Source: Eremococcus coleocola DSM 15696 | Lineage (GTDB): Bacteria > Bacillota > Bacilli > Lactobacillales > Aerococcaceae | NCBI RefSeq assembly: GCF_000428865.1 | Contig: NZ_AUAT01000005.1 | Span: 1-64,000 of the forward strand | DNA length: 64,000 nt | Direction: 5' to 3' | In this document: positions 24,340 through 33,805 of the stretch, in pieces | How positions within the stretch are numbered: the stretch's first letter is position 1 | Layout of the letters: every line of letters begins with the position of its first letter | Notes under the pieces: model-generated | What the model saw: the letters and a program-made list of their open reading frames with translations, nothing else | The model's database searches: none | Told to the model about the DNA's origin: nothing | Position numbers and translations under genes: made by a program

Positions 24340-25320
24340 CTATATCGGCTGTCCTGCTGCTAGGGCTAAATATTCATAAGCCAATTGTGGATTCACATTT
24401 GCTTGTATTTTTTCTTTTAAATCTAAGATTAAGCGATTCATTCGAAAAAGTGCCTGCAGAGAGAATTTCTCTTCCTTGAGCCAAGACTTTAACATATAGG
24501 TCCCAACTAGGTCTTGTTGATCTGCCCAATCCGGATTGGTCATTAACATAATTAAAGCATGATTTAAGAGCAATAAATAATCCGCACTTAATAGTGCCCT
24601 ACGATAATTCAAGGAATCATTCCGTTTATTGATAAAAGGCTTTAGACCAGTTTCAACTTGAACAAAGGCTCGTCGGTCTTTCAAGAGGAGTGATTTATAA
24701 TAATAATGGACTTGCTTCAACCATTTCTCGAAGTCATTGGCTTCATAAGCAGCTACAAAGTTTTCATCAAATTGAGGGCTGAGTCGGGCTAATAAAGCTG
24801 CGTGGTCTATTTGAATACCAGGCGCTAACCACTTGACTTGCTTGGTAGACCCACTTTCTTCTTGGAAATAAATTGCTTGGACTCGCGATTGAATTGTTGG
24901 CAGTAAATCCTCAAATTGTTGACAAAATAAAATAATATACACTTGGTCTAAAGGTTCTTCCAAGAAAGTCAACATAGCATTAGCAGAAGAAGCATTTAAG
25001 AGTTGTGCCTGGTCTACCACGGCCAACTTGAAATCAACTTCAACAGGTGAGAGGGAAAGCCATTGCTTTAACTCACGTACTTGATCAACTTGAATATTAC
25101 GCCCATTCGGACTTAATTGATAAAAATCCGCAAACTGACCCTGATCAATCCGCGCATGTAAACTGGCAACTTGATCAGGGTCGGAAAAATCAGCATTGAC
25201 TAATTCTTTTAGAATGTGACGAACCAAGTCAGATTTTTCCTCATAGGCCAAACCAACAAATGCATAAGCATGGGCTAAATTTTGTTGGGCAATTAACTGG
25301 CTAAAGTATGCATCTAACAT
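24340..25320 (-). CDS. holB: DNA polymerase III subunit delta'
   Basis: A 326-residue clamp-loader subunit. HAYAFVG, FKLAVVDQAQLLNASSANAM and LTFLEEP match the delta' AAA core. The P-loop is degenerate (GLAYEEKSD) and no zinc-binding cysteine cluster is present, and the usual SRC motif reads QSRVQ. Delta' does not hydrolyse ATP, so a lost P-loop is tolerable, but the absence of the zinc module is unusual. The gene sits between darA and yabA as expected. Confidence 0.9.
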   Translation of the reverse strand: MLDAYFSQLIAQQNLAHAYAFVGLAYEEKSDLVRHILKELVNADFSDPDQVASLHARIDQGQFADFYQLSPNGRNIQVDQVRELKQWLSLSPVEVDFKLAVVDQAQLLNASSANAMLTFLEEPLDQVYIILFCQQFEDLLPTIQSRVQAIYFQEESGSTKQVKWLAPGIQIDHAALLARLSPQFDENFVAAYEANDFEKWLKQVHYYYKSLLLKDRRAFVQVETGLKPFINKRNDSLNYRRALLSADYLLLLNHALIMLMTNPDWADQQDLVGTYMLKSWLKEEKFSLQALFRMNRLILDLKEKIQANVNPQLAYEYLALAAGQPI

Positions 25321-25336
25321 AGTTCCTCCTTAAGTC

Positions 25337-25666
25337 TTAGAAACGGTGAAATTCATCAATTGGCATTACAAAGACAATCGCACCACCGACATCTACTTTC
25401 ACCGGAAAAGAAGCAGTCATATCTAAGTTAATATCATAATTGGCGGGTGTTGCCACATATTGTTCTCTTTGACGGCAGTTATCTTCAATAATGGATAAAA
25501 CATGTTTCACTTTATCATCTTCAGTACCCACTAAGAAGGTAGTATTGCCAGATTTTAAAAATCCTCCTGTAGTTGATAATTTAGTTGCACGAACATTAGC
25601 TTCACGGAAAGCAGAGCCTAAGATAGATTCATCCTGATCTTGAACAATTGCAATAATTAATTTCAT
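25337..25666 (-). CDS. darA: Cyclic-di-AMP receptor DarA (PstA/YaaQ)
   Basis: A 109-residue PII-like trimeric receptor of cyclic-di-AMP. The N-terminal strand MKLIIAIVQDQDES, the T-loop region ANVRATKLSTTGGFLKSGNT, and the GGAIVFVMPIDEFHRF C-terminus match the family. The output target of DarA is unknown. The ATG at 25666 is preferred over a GTG three codons earlier because AAAGGAG lies nine bases upstream of it. Located between tmk and holB. Confidence 0.95.
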   Translation of the reverse strand: MKLIIAIVQDQDESILGSAFREANVRATKLSTTGGFLKSGNTTFLVGTEDDKVKHVLSIIEDNCRQREQYVATPANYDINLDMTASFPVKVDVGGAIVFVMPIDEFHRF

Positions 25667-25679
25667 CCTACTCACTCCT

Positions 25680-26318
25680 TTAATATAATAAACCTGAGCT
25701 CTTAAGTACTTGAAAGGCGTCTTCTACTACCTGGTCAACCGCTTGCCGCGCATCAATCACATGAATTCGGTCTTGGTCTGCGGCTAAATCAAGAAAGGCC
25801 TGTCGAACCTTATTATGAAAGCTTAGATCTTCTTGGTCTAGGCGGTCAAACTGCCGTTGATTACGTGCTTGATAAATGCGTTTGAGTCCAACTTCTGCTG
25901 GGACATCTAACAACAAGGTAATATCGGGTAAGTGACCTTGGATGGCATATTGGTTTATATTCCAAATATCCGTCTGACTCAAATTCCGTCCGACCCCTTG
26001 ATAGGCCAAGGAGGAATCCACAAAGCGATCAGAAATTACAACTTTACCAGCTGCTAAAGCAGGTAAAATTGTATCTTTTAAGTGTTGTCGTCGCCCAGCT
26101 GCATACAAGAGTGCTTCGGTCATGGGATCCATGGCGGTATTATTCACATCTAAAATCACTTGACGAATCTGTTCAGCAATGGGCGAACCCCCAGGTTCCC
26201 GGGTTAAAACTAGGTCAAAACCATCTTGGCTTAACCGGGTTGCTAGTCCTTGAATGGCAGATGATTTACCAGAGCCATCCGGGCCCTCAATACTAATAAA
26301 TAAACCATTTTTTGGCAC
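25680..26318 (-). CDS. tmk: Thymidylate kinase
   Basis: A 212-residue dTMP kinase making dTDP. P-loop GPDGSGKSS at residues 11-19, the DR motif in REPGGSPIAEQIRQ, and SDRFVDSSLAYQGVGR for the substrate site. LID region RNQRQFDRLDQEDLSF. Length is normal. Lies between recR and darA in the conserved cluster. Confidence 0.96.
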   Translation of the reverse strand: MPKNGLFISIEGPDGSGKSSAIQGLATRLSQDGFDLVLTREPGGSPIAEQIRQVILDVNNTAMDPMTEALLYAAGRRQHLKDTILPALAAGKVVISDRFVDSSLAYQGVGRNLSQTDIWNINQYAIQGHLPDITLLLDVPAEVGLKRIYQARNQRQFDRLDQEDLSFHNKVRQAFLDLAADQDRIHVIDARQAVDQVVEDAFQVLKSSGLLY

Positions 26319-26345
26319 TTACTCACACCCTCCCTGTCTTAAGCC

Positions 26346-26942
26346 TTACAACTCCCGACGTCCCTCAATCGCTCGATATAGGGTCATCTCATCGGCATAT
26401 TCAATATCAGAGCCCACAGCCAAGCCATGCGCTAAACGAGTTACCTTGATACCGGCAGGCTTAATTAGGCGGGCTAGGTACATCGCCGTGGCTTCACCTT
26501 CAGCTGTGGCATTGGTTGCAATAATCACTTCTTCAATGGTTGGATCTTCAAGGCGTTTAATTAAAGAAGCTATATTCAAATCATCGGGCCCTGTTCCTTC
26601 CATCGGTGACAGGACACCATGTAAAACATGGTATAGTCCATTATATTCTTGCATTCTTTCCATAGACATGACATCGCGGGCATCTTCAACCACCAGAATC
26701 TCCTTATGAGATCGACCAGGATCCTGGCAAATAGGACACGGATCTGAATCAGTAATATTGCCACAAACGCTACAATAGGTCAGTTCACGTTTCACATTGA
26801 TTAAATTCTGGGCAAACTCTAAGACATCCCGTTCTGGCATATCAAGCACATAAAAAGCTAGACGGGCAGCTGTTTTAGACCCAATACCTGGTAGCTTAGT
26901 AAAGGAATTAATTAATTTAGCAATTGGTGCTGGATACTGCAT
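26346..26942 (-). CDS. recR: Recombination mediator protein RecR
   Basis: A 198-residue RecR, acting with RecF/RecO in loading RecA at gaps. It has an N-terminal helix-hairpin-helix ([17 protein letters not shown]), a four-cysteine zinc finger ([18 protein letters not shown]) and a Toprim domain ([14 protein letters not shown]). It follows ybaB by 21 bases, a widely conserved pair downstream of dnaX. Confidence 0.97.
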   Translation of the reverse strand: MQYPAPIAKLINSFTKLPGIGSKTAARLAFYVLDMPERDVLEFAQNLINVKRELTYCSVCGNITDSDPCPICQDPGRSHKEILVVEDARDVMSMERMQEYNGLYHVLHGVLSPMEGTGPDDLNIASLIKRLEDPTIEEVIIATNATAEGEATAMYLARLIKPAGIKVTRLAHGLAVGSDIEYADEMTLYRAIEGRREL

Positions 26943-26963
26943 AATCCCCCTGCTTTCTAAGGT

Positions 26964-27287
26964 CTAAAAAGGTAAGTTTAAGCCTTGGGTAAACCGACCC
27001 ATTCTTTGTTCGGTCGCTCGGTCCACTTGTCCTAAGGCGTCGTTTACTGTCGCAATGACTAAATCTTGCAACATATCAATATCATCTGGATCAACTAAAT
27101 CTGCTGCAATATTTAATTCTATAATTTCTTTCTTACCATTTACTTTTACCTGTACTAATCGGTTGGTATCTTGGGCTTCAAAGACTGAAGCTTCGAGATT
27201 AGCCTGTTCGGCTTGCATTTCTTTTTGCACCTTTTGCATTTGTTTCATCATGCCTTGCATGTTTCCCATATTTGGCATACCTTTCAT
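26964..27287 (-). CDS. YbaB/EbfC nucleoid-associated protein
   Basis: A 107-residue YbaB/EbfC family protein that binds DNA as a dimer. MGNMQGMMKQMQKVQKEMQA is the methionine/glutamine-rich first helix, followed by VQVKVNGKKEIIELNIAADL. It lies between the 98-residue gene and recR. Confidence 0.93.
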   Translation of the reverse strand: MKGMPNMGNMQGMMKQMQKVQKEMQAEQANLEASVFEAQDTNRLVQVKVNGKKEIIELNIAADLVDPDDIDMLQDLVIATVNDALGQVDRATEQRMGRFTQGLNLPF

Positions 27288-27351
27288 GGTAGTCCTCCTC
27301 TAATATGATAATTCTTCTTAATCTATAACTAATTATAACATGAAATCCCAA

Positions 27352-27648
27352 CTAAGACTTATCCTGTTGACTTTCTTGCGTCCGTTTTTTCCGGGCTGCT
27401 TCATAAGCTTGATAATTCATCTCACTTGCTTGGTAATCCTCATAAGGGTCATACTGGAAGCTTTGCCGGTCTTCCCGCAAAGCCCGCGTATTTTCTTTTT
27501 TATTCTTAGCCAGTAAGCGACCAAAATAAGACCGTTGTAAATACCAGTCCTCACTAGAATCCATCTCCATTTGGCGACCCCGCCTTCTTAAGTCATAATT
27601 AACCCAGGCAAATACCCCGATGGCAATCACTAAAAATACATAGATCAT
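27352..27648 (-). CDS. Hypothetical single-pass membrane protein
   Basis: A 98-residue protein with one N-terminal hydrophobic segment (residues 1-16, MIYVFLVIAIGVFAWV), then a basic stretch (DLRRRGRQ) and a hydrophilic tail rich in Glu, Arg and Tyr. The N-out or N-in topology cannot be fixed, but the RRR after the helix favours the tail inside. It stands 19 bases after dnaX and 64 before ybaB, where other Firmicutes have no gene. I do not recognise the family. Confidence 0.7.
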   Translation of the reverse strand: MIYVFLVIAIGVFAWVNYDLRRRGRQMEMDSSEDWYLQRSYFGRLLAKNKKENTRALREDRQSFQYDPYEDYQASEMNYQAYEAARKKRTQESQQDKS

Positions 27649-27667
27649 TGGTCGTCACCTCCTGCTT

Positions 27668-29695
27668 TTAATCATAAATAATATTAATATTGTCTTCCCC
27701 AAAAATATCGATAGCTTTTTGAACCGACGCGGGTAGTGGCGCAGCTGGTTCTGGTTTAGCCTGGTCTTTTACTTCACTGGCTGTTTCAGCAATCGATTCT
27801 TGACTACTAGATCCTTGATCATTTTGGTCTAACTGCAAATGATCTTGTCCAGACAAGTCACTGTCTTGCGCTGACTTAGCTTCTTGATTTACTTGAAGGG
27901 CTTGATCAGTATAAACATCCGTCCACGACGTAATTTGAGCAACCGAACTCGTCGCACTGGTAGGCATCTCATATTCAATGGTTAATTTTTGATCCTTATA
28001 AGGACTTAAATCCACTTGTTTATCCTTAGCACTAGCTAAGATAGTCGTATAATTTCGCCGCGTGGTCGGCCAATCTGCTTGCTTAATAAAGACTAAATCT
28101 AAAGTCATCTGCAAGGTTTGTTGGATTCCCGCCCGTAATTGACCAGCTAAATGAGCATTATGTTGCAATAAACCACTATTTTCTTCATTTTCAACACTAA
28201 TCAAGACCGCGTGGTCATTGGCCGCTAAAGGTTTTGAATTTAAAAGTGGAACCCGATCCTGAGGAGACAAATCTTGAATAATTTGATTCCATTGCTCTTT
28301 AATCGCCTCAATGGCTTCCCGGGTCGCTTGATTTAAAACCCCGTAGATTGAATAAAGATCTAAGTGATACTGACTTTGTCTCGTTCTAGGTCTTGGGCGC
28401 GGCCGCAGCTTACTAGGCTGAGATACATTTTCCTGAGCTGCTAACTTGTTTTCATTGATTGGATTAACCCGGACTTCTAACTTAGCCCTTAAATCTTTAA
28501 TCAAGTCTGCTTGGTCGTTCACCACCTGACGTAAGTGGGAAAACTCAGCCTGGAGACTATCAAAAGCTTGTTGAAAGTCACTAGGAATGCTGGTCTCTCC
28601 GGTAGAAATACTAGCGGTTTGAGGCTGACCATAGGCTAATTCGACGGTCATCACCTGTAAAAAAATATCCGCTTGGGTTGAGAACCGCATTTGTTGTTGG
28701 GCCTGATTTAATTGGTCAATCACCCGGTAATAATAGTCTACAGGAATTGTATCCTTAATTAACTTAAGTTCATCGGCTTTCAAAAGCGTTTGATTGGTCT
28801 TGGTATGGAGACTCAAGAGCATATCCCGAGCAAAAACAACCAATTCTTCAATAAAACGATTGGCTTGCTTACCTTGAGCCAATTGTTGATCTAAAAGCTC
28901 TAAAGCATGTTGAGCTTGCTGGCTATAAACGGCCATTAAATATTTAACAAATTCTTGCTGGTCCATTGATCCTGAAACCTGCAAAGCATTCTCCACAGAA
29001 ACTTGGTCTCGGTTATAAGATAGGGCCTGGTCTAAGAGACTGAGACTGTCCCGCATGCCCCCTTTAGCAGCCCGAGCAATAATTTCTAAAGCCTCTTGGT
29101 CATAGGCAATCTTGTCGGTATCGAGAATATAAGCCATCCGGTCAATCAAGTCTTTATCCGAAATCCGATGAAAATCAAAGCGTTGAGTCCGTGATATAAT
29201 CGTTTCCGGGATTTTATGCGGTTCAGTTGTCGCTAGAATGAATAAGACATTCGCTGGGGGTTCTTCCAAGGTCTTTAGTAAGGCATTAAAGGCCCCGGTT
29301 GTTAACATATGGACTTCATCAATGATATAGACCTTGTATTTTGCTTGACTGGCTGCATAGCGGACATTATCTCTTAAGTCGCGAATTTCTTCGACCCCAT
29401 TATTAGACGCCGCATCAATTTCAATAATATCTGAAATTTGACCTTCATTAATTAACCGACAGGCTTCACACTCATTACAAGGGTTACCATTTTGAGGATT
29501 TTGACAGTTAACCGCCTTGGCCAAAATCTTAGCTGCTGAAGTTTTCCCTGTTCCACGCGGACCCGTAAACAGATAAGCATGACTTAACTGCTGATTCATG
29601 ACCGCATTTTTTAGGGTTTGTTGGATGACATTTTGGCCAATCAGTTCGTCAAAGGTTTGCGGCCGCCAAACCCGATATAAGGCTTGATAACTCAT
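27668..29695 (-). CDS. dnaX: DNA polymerase III subunits gamma and tau
   Basis: A 675-residue clamp-loader motor. P-loop GPRGTGKTSAAKILAKAV at about residues 45-62, four-cysteine zinc module CQNPQNGNPCNECEAC, Walker B IIDEVHM, sensor 1 TTEPHKIPETI and the SRTQRF motif. The region beyond 360 is the tau-specific extension with the DnaB/PolC contacts. The ATG at 29695 starts MSYQALYRVWRPQTFDELIG; a longer frame upstream is not protein-like. It follows the SRP RNA gene, and I saw no obvious slippery site for a gamma form. Confidence 0.95.
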   Translation of the reverse strand: MSYQALYRVWRPQTFDELIGQNVIQQTLKNAVMNQQLSHAYLFTGPRGTGKTSAAKILAKAVNCQNPQNGNPCNECEACRLINEGQISDIIEIDAASNNGVEEIRDLRDNVRYAASQAKYKVYIIDEVHMLTTGAFNALLKTLEEPPANVLFILATTEPHKIPETIISRTQRFDFHRISDKDLIDRMAYILDTDKIAYDQEALEIIARAAKGGMRDSLSLLDQALSYNRDQVSVENALQVSGSMDQQEFVKYLMAVYSQQAQHALELLDQQLAQGKQANRFIEELVVFARDMLLSLHTKTNQTLLKADELKLIKDTIPVDYYYRVIDQLNQAQQQMRFSTQADIFLQVMTVELAYGQPQTASISTGETSIPSDFQQAFDSLQAEFSHLRQVVNDQADLIKDLRAKLEVRVNPINENKLAAQENVSQPSKLRPRPRPRTRQSQYHLDLYSIYGVLNQATREAIEAIKEQWNQIIQDLSPQDRVPLLNSKPLAANDHAVLISVENEENSGLLQHNAHLAGQLRAGIQQTLQMTLDLVFIKQADWPTTRRNYTTILASAKDKQVDLSPYKDQKLTIEYEMPTSATSSVAQITSWTDVYTDQALQVNQEAKSAQDSDLSGQDHLQLDQNDQGSSSQESIAETASEVKDQAKPEPAAPLPASVQKAIDIFGEDNINIIYD

Positions 29696-29761
29696 GATAA
29701 CTCCTTCCAATATAAATAAGCTATGATAAATAGACTTGATCCAAAATAATAATAGTTTCAT

Positions 29762-29967
29762 TATACCAAATTAGTCATTTAGAATCTTACTTTCAAGCTA
29801 AGAAATTGATGAATTTGGTGGATAAAAAAAGCTACCATTACTTCTCAATTAGACAATAGCGTGTACTATTTTTATTATAAATTATTTTAGTAAAAAGCAA
29901 CACTAGAAATCTTAATAATAAGAAAGGGAGCTGGACTTTTAGTCCAACCCCCACTTAATAAACAAAT
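29762..29967. other. Intergenic region between dnaX and the SRP RNA
   Basis: Two hundred AT-rich bases without a gene. A weak hairpin lies at 29828-29880 and a better one, gctggacttttagtccaac at 29931-29949, is the probable SRP RNA terminator on the minus strand. Confidence 0.5.
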
Positions 29968-30047
29968 AAAGGCACATGGCTTTGTTACTTATAGCTGCTA
30001 CCTTCCGGTCCTGACTCGATTCGTAACGCCACCATTGCCATGCCTTA
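29968..30047 (-). ncRNA. ffs: Signal recognition particle RNA, small bacterial type
   Basis: The minus strand carries the invariant apical loop GTCAGGACCGGAAGGTAGCAGC of SRP RNA. The ends pair (aaggca with tgcctt), giving about an 80-nucleotide single hairpin of the 4.5S type rather than the long Bacillus form. It assembles with Ffh for co-translational targeting. Its position between tadA and dnaX is the standard Firmicutes location. Confidence 0.93.
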
Positions 30048-30139
30048 TTATACAAGAAAATTTTTTTGTTGACAAGTCATGGTTTCCGAGAGGCCTTTCA
30101 CGTCAGTCAGCTTCTATTTAAGCCTTAAACTAGCATTCT

Positions 30140-30188
30140 TTGTGCACAAGTGGATACTTATACACAAGTTTACCTATACTTATGCACA
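30140..30188 (+). promoter_or_regulatory. Cluster of three DnaA-box-like 9-mers
   Basis: TTGTGCACA (30140-30148), TTATACACA (30158-30166) and TTATGCACA (30180-30188) lie on the same strand. The last two fit the TTATNCACA consensus exactly and sit 22 bases apart, within the near-repeat acTTATrCACArGTTTAC. The cluster is just after tadA and before the SRP RNA. Confidence 0.6.
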
Positions 30189-30191
30189 GGT

Positions 30192-30719
30192 TTACTCTTT
30201 ATGTTCAGTTTGTCTGGCCTTGGCCATTTTTTTACGTTGGCGCAAGTCTTTAAAAAATTGGGATAATTTATGACTACATTCCTGCTCTAACACACCTTGA
30301 ATAACTTGGGCTCGGTGGTTAAAGCGGTCTTCTTCTAACAGATTCATTAAAGTACCTGCACAGCCTGCCTTTAAATCACTGGCGCCATAAATCACTTCTT
30401 TAATTCGGCAATTCATCAAGGCCCCAGCACACATAGGGCAAGGTTCTAAGGTTACATATAAACTAGCCTCTTCAAGTCGCCAATGGCCCAATTGCTGATT
30501 AGCTGTCTCAATCGCCATTAACTCAGCATGACCCAAGGCACGTTCTTGACTTTCCCTAACATTATGACCGCGGCCAACGATTTGACCTTGATAAACCAGC
30601 ACCGCGCCAATAGGCACTTCATCAAGTACCAAAGCCTTATCTGCTTCTTTTAGTGCCTCTTGCATCCATGTCTCATGGTGAATTCGGTCGGCTTCTAGTA
30701 ACTGATCAACATGAATCAT
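30192..30719 (-). CDS. tadA: tRNA-specific adenosine deaminase
   Basis: A 175-residue enzyme making inosine at the wobble position of tRNA-Arg(ACG). The catalytic HAELMAIETA (zinc His, proton-shuttling Glu) and PCPMCAGALMNCRI (two zinc cysteines) are complete. GAVLVYQGQIVGRGHNVRE is the family start. I chose the ATG at 30719 with AAAGGGGG upstream; a TTG two codons earlier is possible. Position before the SRP RNA matches Bacillus yaaJ. Confidence 0.94.
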   Translation of the reverse strand: MIHVDQLLEADRIHHETWMQEALKEADKALVLDEVPIGAVLVYQGQIVGRGHNVRESQERALGHAELMAIETANQQLGHWRLEEASLYVTLEPCPMCAGALMNCRIKEVIYGASDLKAGCAGTLMNLLEEDRFNHRAQVIQGVLEQECSHKLSQFFKDLRQRKKMAKARQTEHKE

Positions 30720-30744
30720 AAGCAACCCCCTTTCAATTTAAGAT

Positions 30745-30800
30745 AAAAAGAGTGAGACCAAGAGAGCGGCAACAAGCCTAACCCTTTAAATCTCACCCAT
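30745..30800 (-). terminator. Probable terminator of the YtxH-like gene
   Basis: On the minus strand gtgagat and tctcac pair around a 30-base partly structured loop, followed by ctcttttt. It lies between the YtxH-like gene and tadA, reading toward tadA. Confidence 0.5.
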
Positions 30801-30815
30801 GTTAGTTAAAATATA

Positions 30816-31163
30816 CTATTTAAAGTAATCTGCGACCTTATCTGATACTTGATTACCAGCTGCTTTAGCTCGGTCAATAAAATCACTTAAAGAATCTACC
30901 GCAGCGTCTTTAGCATCCGTAGCAGAATCGGACAACTTCACTAGGGTAGTAATTTCGGCATCCGATAATTTATCTACCGCATTTACTAAAGCTGGCGATC
31001 CATTTAATTTGTTACGAATAAAATATTTTGCTTTTTCACGGTTAAGCGCCCCTTCAACTTTTTCACGAGCAGATTCATCAAGATACAAGTATAGGGCAGC
31101 CCCTGCAATAACAACAGTGGCACCTAGAAAAATACTAACTAATTGATTTGAACGTTTACTCAT
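30816..31163 (-). CDS. YtxH-like membrane-anchored small protein
   Basis: A 115-residue protein with an N-terminal membrane segment at about residues 8-28 (VSIFLGATVVIAGAALYLYL). A helical, Ala/Lys/Asp-rich tail follows, ending SDFIDRAKAAGNQVSDKVADYF. The layout resembles YtxH/DUF3042-type stress and envelope proteins of Firmicutes, but no family motif is firm. It has its own ribosome site (AAAGGAGTG) and a terminator; its role is unknown. Confidence 0.65.
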   Translation of the reverse strand: MSKRSNQLVSIFLGATVVIAGAALYLYLDESAREKVEGALNREKAKYFIRNKLNGSPALVNAVDKLSDAEITTLVKLSDSATDAKDAAVDSLSDFIDRAKAAGNQVSDKVADYFK

Positions 31164-31303
31164 AATTTCTCACTCCTTTTCTTTATTATAGCATAGCTTC
31201 CGACCCCTAGGCGAACCAGAAGCATTTTACTGGGACACTCGGGGCAAAGCGACTAAGTGCCTCAGTAGTTGAGCGAAGCGACTTAGTGGTCAATAAAAAA
31301 AGA

Positions 31304-31331
31304 GCGGGCATTTCACCCACTCTTATGACTA
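31304..31331 (-). terminator. Intrinsic terminator of clpC
   Basis: On the minus strand aagagtgggtgaaatgcccgctctt then seven Ts, ten bases after the clpC stop. The stem sequence agcgggca echoes the intergenic palindrome family. Confidence 0.85.
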
Positions 31332-31333
31332 AA

Positions 31334-33793
31334 TTATTTTGATCGGTTATTAATATTGATTTCGCCTTGGCGGCCACCAATGGTAATGGCATCCCCCAGT
31401 TCAATTTCACCTTTTAATAACATTTCACTTAATGAATCTTCAATTTGTTTTTGGATAGCACGACGGATTGGACGAGCACCATATTCTGGGTCAAAACCAG
31501 CTTCAGCAATAATATCTACTGCAGTATCAGTAATACGTGCACCAATTTCCAAATCACTCAAGCGAGCAATGACTTCTTTGGTTTGTAACTTAACGATTTG
31601 ACGAATTTCTTCCTTATTCAAGGCATGGAAGACAATAATTTCGTCAATCCGGTTAATAAATTCTGGTCTAAATCCACGTTTCACTTCTTCCATAATCCGA
31701 CTTTGCATTGCTTTATGATCTTGTGATATATCTGAAACTCCAAAGCCAACTGACTTATCATCTCTTAGAGCGGTTGCTCCCATATTAGATGTCATAATAA
31801 TAATCGTATTTCTAAAGTCCACCTTGCGTCCCTTACCATCCGTAAGATGGCCGTCATCAAACACTTGCAAGAGAATATTAAAGACATCGGGATGGGCTTT
31901 CTCTACTTCGTCTAACAAGATAACAGAATAAGGTTTTTGACGAACTTGTTCAGTTAATTGACCCGCTTCATCATAACCAACATATCCTGGAGGGGCTCCC
32001 ACTAACCGAGACACGGTATGTTTCTCCATGTACTCAGACATATCAACCCGAATCATATTATCTTGAGAACCAAACATAGCGGAAGCTAAGGCTTTGGCTA
32101 ATTCGGTCTTACCGACCCCGGTTGGACCTAGGAATAAGAAGGAGCCGATAGGGCGGTTTGGATTTTTCAATCCGGAGTAGGCCCGACGGATGGCCCGTGA
32201 AACAGAAGATACGGCTTCTTCTTGCCCAATCACTCGTTCGTGTAATTCTTCTTCTAGATGTACAAGACGTTTAGATTCTGTCATCTTCATTTGTTGAACT
32301 GGAATACCTGTCGCAAGAGCTAAAACTTCTGCGACATCATCCGCAGTAACTACTTGACGATTATCTTTATCATCACTAGCATCTTTTTCAGCGGCAGCTT
32401 CTAACTGGGTTTCAATGTTTTGTTCTTCTTGACGAATGCTAGCAGCCCGCTCAAAATCACGGTCTAGGATGGCAGATTCTTTCTGTTTAGAAAGCTCAGC
32501 CAATTGCTTTTCAAGGGCCTTGTATGAAGATTCGGCCACAGAATTATCAATCCGGACCTTAGCGGCGGCTTCATCAATTAAATCAATGGCTTTATCAGGT
32601 AAGCGGCGTTCAGATTGGTAACGCACAGATAATTTAACCGCAGCTTGGAGGGCATCATCCGAAATACTAACATGATGGTGGTCTTCGTAACGTTCTTTTA
32701 AACCAGCAATAATTTGCAGACTTTCATCCACACTTGGTTCATCAATTTGAACCTTAGAGAAACGACGTTCTAAGGCAGCATCCTTTTCGATGTATTTTTG
32801 ATATTCATTGAGAGTAGTTGCACCTACCACTTGAATTTCACCCCGGGCTAAGGCTGGTTTTAAGATGTTCGATGCATCGATAGCACCTTCAGCCCCACCG
32901 GCTCCGATTAAGGTATGGAGTTCATCAATGAAAAGAATGACATTACTGTCTTCATTTAATTCATCGATAATTTTCTTCATCCGTTCTTCAAATTCGCCCC
33001 GATACTTGGTACCAGCCACGAGCGAAGCAATATCTAGCATAACGAGACGTTTCTTAGCAATATCTTGAGGCACTTGGCCACCCACCATGCGTTCAGCTAA
33101 ACCTTCCGCAATGGCAGTCTTACCAACACCTGGCTCGCCCACAAGAACAGGATTATTCTTAGTCCGACGACTAATAATTTGAACCATCCGTTTAATTTCA
33201 GTATCACGGCCCACAACCGGATCTAGCTTATCTTGGCGAGCCAATTCCGTTAAATCACGTGACACAGCGTCTAAGGTTGGGGTTTTACTTTGAGCTTCGG
33301 CCTTTTCTTGTTGACGGCGATGGCTGTTGACTGAACGACGGTCTGTCTTATCTAAACCAATCATGTTGTAGGTTTTCTTACGTAAATCATTTAAATCAAT
33401 GCCTAAGTTCTTTAAGAGGACTGTTGCATAAATTTCTTCCTTCAACATACCTAAAAGTAAGTGTTCAGTCCCAACTTTAGGAGCCCCTAAACGTTTTGCA
33501 TCATTGGAGGCATTCATAATAATTTTCTTGGCCCGTGGAGAATAAGGAATCACAATTTCCCCTTGCATTCTCGGCACGGCCGTTTGTCCTTGGATAATTT
33601 CTAGTTCACGGACTAAGGCATCATAAGTTGCCCCTTGTTCCCGTAAAACTTTACCAGCAATGCCATCCTCTTCTCGGGCTAGCCCCAAGAGGATATGCTC
33701 TGTTCCAACCGCTTGGTGGCGTAATAGATAAGCCTGCTCAGCGGCAAAAATCATGGCTTGTCTGGCAGATTCTGTAAATAATTCTTCAAACAT
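31334..33793 (-). CDS. clpC: ATP-dependent Clp protease ATPase subunit ClpC
   Basis: An 819-residue Hsp100 unfoldase. Two Clp_N repeats ([20 protein letters not shown] onward), AAA1 with [15 protein letters not shown], the middle UVR domain ([17 protein letters not shown]) that binds adaptors, AAA2 with [15 protein letters not shown] and the C-terminal D2-small domain are all present. It feeds ClpP in quality control and competence/stress regulation. The ATG at 33793 has GAGGTG nine bases upstream. It follows ctsR by 12 bases in a CtsR-controlled operon; the mcsA and mcsB genes found in Bacillus are absent. Confidence 0.96.
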   Translation of the reverse strand: MFEELFTESARQAMIFAAEQAYLLRHQAVGTEHILLGLAREEDGIAGKVLREQGATYDALVRELEIIQGQTAVPRMQGEIVIPYSPRAKKIIMNASNDAKRLGAPKVGTEHLLLGMLKEEIYATVLLKNLGIDLNDLRKKTYNMIGLDKTDRRSVNSHRRQQEKAEAQSKTPTLDAVSRDLTELARQDKLDPVVGRDTEIKRMVQIISRRTKNNPVLVGEPGVGKTAIAEGLAERMVGGQVPQDIAKKRLVMLDIASLVAGTKYRGEFEERMKKIIDELNEDSNVILFIDELHTLIGAGGAEGAIDASNILKPALARGEIQVVGATTLNEYQKYIEKDAALERRFSKVQIDEPSVDESLQIIAGLKERYEDHHHVSISDDALQAAVKLSVRYQSERRLPDKAIDLIDEAAAKVRIDNSVAESSYKALEKQLAELSKQKESAILDRDFERAASIRQEEQNIETQLEAAAEKDASDDKDNRQVVTADDVAEVLALATGIPVQQMKMTESKRLVHLEEELHERVIGQEEAVSSVSRAIRRAYSGLKNPNRPIGSFLFLGPTGVGKTELAKALASAMFGSQDNMIRVDMSEYMEKHTVSRLVGAPPGYVGYDEAGQLTEQVRQKPYSVILLDEVEKAHPDVFNILLQVFDDGHLTDGKGRKVDFRNTIIIMTSNMGATALRDDKSVGFGVSDISQDHKAMQSRIMEEVKRGFRPEFINRIDEIIVFHALNKEEIRQIVKLQTKEVIARLSDLEIGARITDTAVDIIAEAGFDPEYGARPIRRAIQKQIEDSLSEMLLKGEIELGDAITIGGRQGEININNRSK

Positions 33794-33805
33794 ATTCTTC
33801 ACCTC

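Noticed and set aside
26254-26709. Antisense ORF spanning tmk and recR
   Set aside because: Both minus-strand genes have full catalytic motifs; the + frame has none.
27668-29695. Programmed frameshift producing a short gamma form of dnaX
   Set aside because: I saw no A-AAA-AAG type slippery run with a following stem in the expected region.
30079-30273. 64-residue ORF on the + strand over the DnaA-like boxes
   Set aside because: It overlaps the end of tadA on the other strand, has no ribosome site and no recognisable domain.
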